A stretch of DNA of 64,000 nt from assembly GCA_033964015.1 (NCBI GenBank), contig CM066918.1:25441387-25505386 (forward strand). The letters run 5' to 3'. Source of the stretch: Scolanthus callimorphus. Its lineage: Eukaryota; Cnidaria; Anthozoa; Actiniaria; Edwardsiidae. The translations under genes and the position numbers were made by a program. Under the pieces are notes generated by a model that searched no databases, was not told the origin of the DNA, and was given only the letters and a program-made list of their open reading frames with translations. This document shows positions 59,301 to 64,000 of this stretch, piece after piece; position 1 is the stretch's first letter; the number at the start of each line of letters is the position of its first letter.

Positions 59301-62300
59301 GTCCAATAGAAGGAGCCCCCCCCTCCCCCCGCGGAATTTGAACGCCCCCAAAAGGCCTAAACTGGCTTAAATAGCCTGGATTTAGGCCCCGGAGAAGGCT
59401 TAACTATCACCACCATTTTCATCATGTTTACTGACACAAAATCAAATACCGACTTTACACCGGCCCGTATAACGCGTCCTTGGTTATAATTTTCCAGTCC
59501 TCGGCCAAGGGAATAAGACTGAGAATGATTTAATAATCTCATTGCGTTGTTTTAATTTTTCAGATCAATATCCCCAGCTTAATTTGATGATAAAACAACT
59601 TGAAAAGCTTGAAGATCTTCTGAAGGTGGGAAGTTTTAAAAACTTGCACTGCCATACGTTTAGTGAAATAGTGCCTAAATAAAAAATTAAATTAAATAAC
59701 GTTATTTGAGTGACAGATTATCTTGAGAAGTGTGTACTGACTCTGGTACGGAATCTGGTATCTCTGGTCCCTGTAACCTGCATTGTCGCTCAAAAAAGAA
59801 GGAACAGGGAACCATGGGGGATATCCAACAGCTGTACGTTATGATCTCTGCGGAAAAACAAAAGACAAATGGGTATAGCAAGCAGTTTATTTGCGTTTTT
59901 AAGCGCGAGATAAGAAGTCAATGGCAAAAATGCATTTGACCGGCTTTTTTTCGCATAGGGATTTTCTCATTTGCAATTATTTTCACATTGTTTTGGTGGT
60001 TCTCCAGCCCCACCATCAGTTTAAAGTTCGATGTGTATTCAGTGGTATCACTCGTGTACCGCCAATCACTCGTGGTTTCGGTGGAGGCCTGTGGCGTCGT
60101 GGGGTTTTGCCTGATGTTAGTAATGCATGCAGATCATCATTATTGTTCTCTACAATGCATGTATTAGAGCAGATTTCGTATGACTGTGAAAAGTGCCTCG
60201 ACAAAGCTGTGCCGCGCCGCGTCCGTGACCGCGCCGCGACTGCGTGATGTCATTCCGTATCTACAACAGTCATACGAAATCTGCTCTAATCACTTCACTT
60301 GATGCATTCTTACATCCGTAACACAACAATCTTAATCAATTTCGTGGTGCTAATTTTGAGATTTCCGTTTCGGAACACAAAAACCTATTTCCGGGCCATA
60401 TCGTCATCAACTGAAATACTTCACACTTCGCGGTGATCTGATCGTCGAGGTTTAGTTTCATACATTTTACTGAATCTTAAAAAAAAAACCTCTAAAGAAT
60501 GAAAATCCCTTCTCAAAAGAACAGCTAGTTGTGTTCATTATATACTCCTATCCACACAATGTATATAACAGCATAATTGAGATAAACTTTTAACTTCCAC
60601 AGAAATGCAGTCTTTCTCGTTCATCGATATCTATATCCGTCGAAAGCGCTCTTGAAAGCTTTGACTTTTTGGCCGAGGATGAGACTGGAGACGAGGTCGA
60701 TAGCATTCCAAGAAGTGTCAGGAGTGACAGCAGTTGGCACCAGGACACTGGGTATAACAGCACGGACGATTTCGGCCGGGAGAGCGCCGAAGAGTCTGGG
60801 GCGAAAATGCCCCATTCTCCTAATAGAAAAGAGAAGACTTTGTTTACACCGGCAACAATAGTTGAGGCATCCGAAAGCGGCTCTTCTAATGCGGAACACG
60901 AGAGCAAAGACTCATTAGAAACATCTTTATGGGAGCAGGTAATAGTGACATTGGCGTGGTGACTTCTTTTCGAAATGAAGACTCGGATGCTGTACAAACG
61001 TCTTTTCGCGAGGACGCGCCTTCCGAATTAAAATTAGAATTACCAAATACTGAGGAACCTTTAGCTGTTGAAACTTCTTTTCGGGACGGAGTTTCATCAG
61101 ATTCAAAACCAGAATCAAATGAACCCAAAGACAAAGCTCCAGAAACAGAGGTAGAGACCTCGTTTATGGACGAGGTGTCACCAGAATCAGATAAGGGGCA
61201 AGAACCAGAGACAGGGCCACCAACCGACAAACGGGGTGTGGTAGAGACAAAGGAAAGTACGGAGAACTTGGTAGGTGCCACTGCGGCGGTAGCCAAACAA
61301 AGCAGTAGTGAACCGAACAAGGAATCGCGACCTACTAGTCCGGAGCTGTCGTCAACTTGTAGTCACGATGTAACGGTGGGAAACAAGGCACTTGATAAGG
61401 TAATTTGTGTTAGTTACTTCCGTTAAAGTGGCTATACACACTGCCCTGAAGAAGAGCTGAAATAAAACCTTGAACGTTGGCTAAATTCGTCCGTTTAGTC
61501 CTTTTCTGTCATCTTTATATATAGTGGCTATAACATGAAATGAACAGGCGTCAAAATGACGGCGCCGTTGATATCTAATAATAAATTTGAGAAAACTTGA
61601 CTATACAAAAGGGATGTGTAAAAAGATCCTAATATCACATTTTTGATAGCCACCAGAGTCGGTCCAACTGTTTCGCTGGCATATAGCGATGTATTATCAG
61701 ATCTGGTCAACCCTCAATCGCGCGCGCAAGGCTGGTAAACCACGACTGGTCTCTGAGCCAATCATGAGGGTGAACAAAGGAGTGGAAGCATACTAATCAC
61801 TTTGATTTTCCAGGTCATCCTGGCGCACCTGAAGTTATGCGAGGAGCTAACCTCGGTAAGAAATACAGCTTTTTAGAAGAGCTTCTTGTCCTTCTCACGC
61901 TGTAGTGAAAGAACCTCAGTCTGCCTCCATTTTGTCAGCCTAGTAACATACCGAGTCAGAGAAAGCATCCATTTCCATCGGCTGATTTAGGGAATGTGGT
62001 GCGTTTTTCTCGTTTGAATTGAGTAAAGGAACTATTGAATTTTGTTTGAAGGTGTATATTTCGAGATTTCTACACGTAATTCGTCTTGAATTTCTATGTC
62101 TGGCCTCTTTAATTTCTTATCCAATTTTATCTCTTGCAGTACTTGGGTTCATTTGGACCACTGAAATACAAGGCAAGTTCTTTGTGCTCTGTAGTCGGAT
62201 ATCTATTCTCTATAATGCGATACCGACTCCCATACTGCCAATCACATTTCTTTATTCAAGAGTATCGTTACAATATGATATCTTGTTACAGGAAATGTCT

Positions 62301-63965
62301 GCGTTATCTAAACTGAGACACCAGGCCCGAGTGTTGGAGTTACTCATAGATCTGGCATTACACCATGATCACACTGACGAGATATCACTAGAAAAAGGTT
62401 TGTATTATAGGTGATCTGAATAAAGATTTACTACAAATGGCCATCTATGTAAAACAGGTTCATACGAATGTGAAATGCGACAGCACGTAACGTGTCACCG
62501 AGCGGCAAGATTGTTGTGCAAGGGATGACACGGCAAGGCAAGACACGGTATAACACGATGTACTTCACTTGACGTTATCCATTGTTAATCATGTACTAAC
62601 CAGACCGATTGTTTAAAGGACAAAACGCGCTATTCGAACTCTTGTTGGCACATTAGCATTAGATAGATAGATAGATAGATATTACTTTATTTAAGGAGGG
62701 TTTCACTAGATATCACAATGATAATGTATGCGTGGCCCTCAAATAAGAGATATTTACAACATAATAAAACAAGTGAATGGAAATCTATGTACAAAATGTT
62801 ATACTATATACATTAATTTGATAGAACTAGCTAAGCTGAAATATGGGTGCGCAGTTTTGCTGCAAAAGCAGCCACAGAGCGTGTGTCCTTAAGCTCGTTG
62901 GGAAGTTCGTTCCAAAGCCTCGCTGCTGCACATCTGAAGCTGTTCTTAGCAGCTGTGGACTTGACTTTTGGAATGGCAATGTCTATAAACATGAAGTAGC
63001 GCTTTACCACAAAATTACATCACACGACTCGGCATGGCATGACATGACACAATGCGATACTAATGACCCGACTCGGCATGACATGACACGGCAGTGTATG
63101 ACACGACATGATACGGCATGGCACGGAATTGAAACGACCCGAATGAAGCGACACTGACACGGCAAGACATGACACGGCGGCACGCGGCACCACGTGACAT
63201 GACATCACATGACACGACATCACGTGACATAATTTATTGACCTTCATCTAGTTTTTGTCGGTAACAATGTAAACTTCTTGCAAATTCTACTTGCAGCATG
63301 TCCAGGCCTGTTCTCCAATGTCCTTGTATGTTCTATATGGCAAAACAGTTGCAAATCTAGTGTAAGTACTGTTCTTTTTATTAGTATATGAAGAGATGGG
63401 ATGAATAAGTACCGGTGTATCGGAAATGAATTGCACGGGAGGTGGTAGCTTGCGTTGGAACTTGATCCCGGGCAGGCTCGTGAGGTATAGGAAAAGCGTT
63501 AACGGGAGCCTGTCACGATACGCGCATGCTCCATGAGCGATCACTCTGATTCATCAACAAAACTAATTAGACCATCCTATCAGATAACTATTTAAGAATA
63601 TGTAAAGATAAAAAGAATGGTCCGATGGATCGAAAAATAGCGAGATTATAAACGATTGTTTTCGAGGTTTTTAGCCTTCGCTGGCCATCGTTACGGGACG
63701 ATAATTCTTTGTTTTGAGATGCGCAGAACAGCTGCGCAGTTGCGTGACAGGCTTCCTTTAAAAGTGTTCTGTTCTCAGGTCCTATTTTACCGGAAGACAA
63801 TAGAGGTGTCTAAATGGTTCTGCTTATTCGTGCTCGCATGTTTTGACTCATATGTTTTTTTGTGTTTGCAGCCTTTATATATCATTGTCCAAGACCTACT
63901 GGCGTCCCTTGAAGAAAGGTTTGATTCACAAATCAAACAGAGCTATAATAGGATCGCTAATAGTG
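47355..63965 (+). CDS. RIPOR/FAM65 family Rho-interacting cell polarization regulator (3' partial)
   Basis: RIPOR proteins bind Rho GTPases and act in polarity, migration and vesicle trafficking. Exons: 47355-47357 (start codon only), 50103-50194, 50727-50921, 51905-51953, 52039-52067, 52188-52212, 52318-52366, 53538-53626, 53721-53784, 54069-54112, 54208-54291, 54583-54711, 55447-55508, 56187-56345, 57339-57399, 58529-58688, 59564-59625, 60603-61399, 61814-61855, 62140-62172, 62292-62397, 63297-63361 and 63872-63965. Joined phases agree except for one indel in 60603-61399. About 831 residues are visible. Landmarks are RSQSFSAAAAR, the coiled coil EMEDLFQLYMYEQKIREGSK, YRECTERLCALEEELESKLG, LVGFGRLCSGDNYDVYIKHG, GSMKLKLTVEW, SLDRALQHLIPTFQTYKDQY, SISISVESALESFDFL, YLGSFGPLKYK and RHQARVLELL, all in family order. 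The C-terminal helical-repeat region is off the right edge. Confidence 0.92.
47931..48565. repeat. Tandem duplication, period about 322 bp
   Basis: GTTCAGTAACCTTTTTCGTG at 47931 recurs at 48253, and the two copies stay aligned to TACTTGTACTGATATAGGA at both ends. Differences are a few single-base indels in T or C runs, so the duplication is recent. It lies in the first RIPOR intron. Confidence 0.9.
51018..51034. repeat. Poly-G run
   Basis: About 14 consecutive G bases in a RIPOR intron. Same class as the C/G runs elsewhere in the window. Confidence 0.7.
52755..52924. repeat. Perfect tandem duplication, period 85 bp
   Basis: The unit beginning CACTAACAGCGGAAATTTAC and ending CAGGGGGAGGTTCT occurs twice back to back with no difference that I can see. 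It lies in a RIPOR intron. Very recent, or an assembly artefact. Confidence 0.9.
54940..55385. mobile_element. Interspersed element, copy 1, in a RIPOR intron
   Basis: Contains CAAGCGCCATCTTGAAATTT, CCGATTTATTCAGCATGGAA, GAAAAGCGAAGCATGATGCT, TTTATGGTACAAAAGTTGAC and then a CGACGAAAACCAGTCGACTG palindrome zone flanked by AATCAGG and GATTGG. The same blocks in the same order occur at 56590-57240 in the next but one intron. No coding capacity. Confidence 0.65.
56590..57240. mobile_element. Interspersed element, copy 2, with terminal palindrome
   Basis: Repeats the blocks of the copy at 54940-55385 (CAAGCGCCATCTT, CCGATTTATTCAGCATGGAA, GAAAGCGAAGTCTGATGCTG). It also has a clear hairpin at 57048-57198: CCAGTCAAACCATCTAAGCC pairs with GGTTTAGATGGTTTGACTGG. 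Its pairing with the first copy suggests two insertions of one family, or duplication within the gene. Confidence 0.65.
57463..57757. mobile_element. MITE, TTACTGCGGTTTTCATAATTC family, copy 4
   Basis: Starts TTACTGCGATTTTCATAATT followed by CTGCGAACTC and ends GAGTTCGCAGAATTATGAAC followed by ATTGCAGTAA. Contains the GCTTCCGTCAATCAAAC block. It lies directly between RIPOR exon 57339-57399 and the cryptic exon at 57783. Confidence 0.8.
57783..57863 (+). other. Candidate cassette (poison) exon of the RIPOR gene
   Basis: An 81-base segment between a tttttag acceptor and a strong gtgagt donor. Read in the phase set by its neighbours it meets TGA near its end, so inclusion would truncate the protein. 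In another phase it is open and very basic (KIKDNLRHKWRKLLTRLK). The flanking exons 57399 and 58529 join in phase without it. Splicing evidence is needed; it may be a decoy. Confidence 0.35.
58937..59298. mobile_element. Inverted-repeat element, TACGG-x-ATGCTCGGCCC termini
   Basis: Left TACGGAAATGCTCGGCCCAG; right GGGCCGAGCATCCCCGTA. The interior is a degenerate tandem series of CCTTTCTTATACC-CCTGAAAA units in one orientation. No coding capacity. It lies in the RIPOR intron after 58688. Confidence 0.65.
60163..60290. mobile_element. Hairpin element with AGAGCAGATTTCGTATGACTG arms
   Basis: TTAGAGCAGATTTCGTATGA followed by CTGTG at the left pairs with CAGTCATACGAAATCTGCTC followed by TAA at the right. 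The centre is GC-rich with repeated GCCGCG. A partial copy is at 5070-5115. It lies in a RIPOR intron. Confidence 0.75.
62661..62682. repeat. GATA tetranucleotide microsatellite
   Basis: Five to six units of GATA/TAGA. On the minus strand it lies at the 3' end of the LINE remnant (62831-63003), where short tandem tails are typical of CR1/L2-type elements. Confidence 0.9.
62683..63003 (-). mobile_element. LINE reverse-transcriptase C-terminal remnant with 3' tail
   Basis: The minus-strand frame ends at the TAG at 62831-62833. It encodes SFRCAAARLWNELPNELKDT followed by RSVAAFAAKLRTHIS, the SFxYRGAxLWNSLPxxLR signature of CR1/L2-type elements. About 150 bases of 3' UTR and a (TATC)n tail follow. 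It is 5' truncated, as most LINE copies are. It lies in a RIPOR intron, in reverse orientation. Confidence 0.7.
63005..63235. repeat. Degenerate GACATGACACG repeat tract
   Basis: A run of GACATGACAC, GACACGGCA and CACGTGACAT units, with a weaker start near 62480-62560. Low-complexity minisatellite in the RIPOR intron before exon 63297. Confidence 0.75.
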
Positions 63966-64000
63966 GTAAGAACGCTACTTTTTCGTTTTTTTTTTGTATC

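Noticed and set aside
61232..61320. Minus-strand frames over 60590-61320 rich in Ser/Val
   Set aside because: Antisense shadows of RIPOR exon 60603-61399.
1..64000. tRNA or rRNA genes
   Set aside because: No cloverleaf with A and B boxes and no rRNA-like conserved block was noticed by eye; a covariance-model search would be needed to exclude them.

Overview
The window looks like nuclear DNA of a marine invertebrate, most likely an anthozoan cnidarian such as a coral or sea anemone. Genes are split into short exons with GT-AG introns of a few hundred bases to a few kb, the DNA is AT-rich, and introns and intergenic DNA are packed with short hairpin-type DNA transposons. No bacterial features (operons, Shine-Dalgarno sites, CRISPR) are present. 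The assignment to Anthozoa is an inference from gene content and repeat style; no species is claimed.

Five protein-coding genes were rebuilt exon by exon by matching splice sites, intron phase and remembered family motifs. From left to right: (1) CNOT11, a CCR4-NOT subunit, minus strand, start codon at 11564, twelve exons visible down to 1443, with the 3' end lying off the left edge. (2) A complete secreted Frizzled-related protein, plus strand, three exons 15068-18339, with a ten-cysteine Frizzled domain followed by a netrin-like domain. (3) A ZXD-family (ZXDC-like) ten-zinc-finger transcription factor, minus strand, thirteen exons 33661-20955. (4) An SLC5A7/CHT1-type high-affinity choline transporter, plus strand, eight exons 35535-43558, with two apparent frameshifts. 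(5) A RIPOR/FAM65 family Rho-interacting cell-polarity regulator, plus strand, with the start codon at 47355 as the last codon of exon 1 and twenty-three exons visible to 63965; it continues off the right edge and has one apparent frameshift.

The five genes belong to unrelated pathways (mRNA decay, Wnt modulation, transcription, choline uptake, Rho/polarity), so there is no evidence of a functional cluster. The rest of the window is a dense collection of inverted-repeat elements: at least four multi-copy MITE-like families, several single hairpins, a foldback element with minisatellite arms and a 6-bp target duplication, a piggyBac-like element flanked by TTAA, hAT-like and Tigger/pogo-like elements, LINE 3' remnants, a 2A-like NPGP peptide fragment, tandem duplications and microsatellites. 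The most distinctive observations are the frameshifts in otherwise well-conserved genes, a candidate poison exon and a GC-AG intron in the RIPOR gene, decayed copies of a zinc-finger exon end inside the ZXD gene, and two MITE families with the same terminal bases. I did not find a convincing new multi-gene system.
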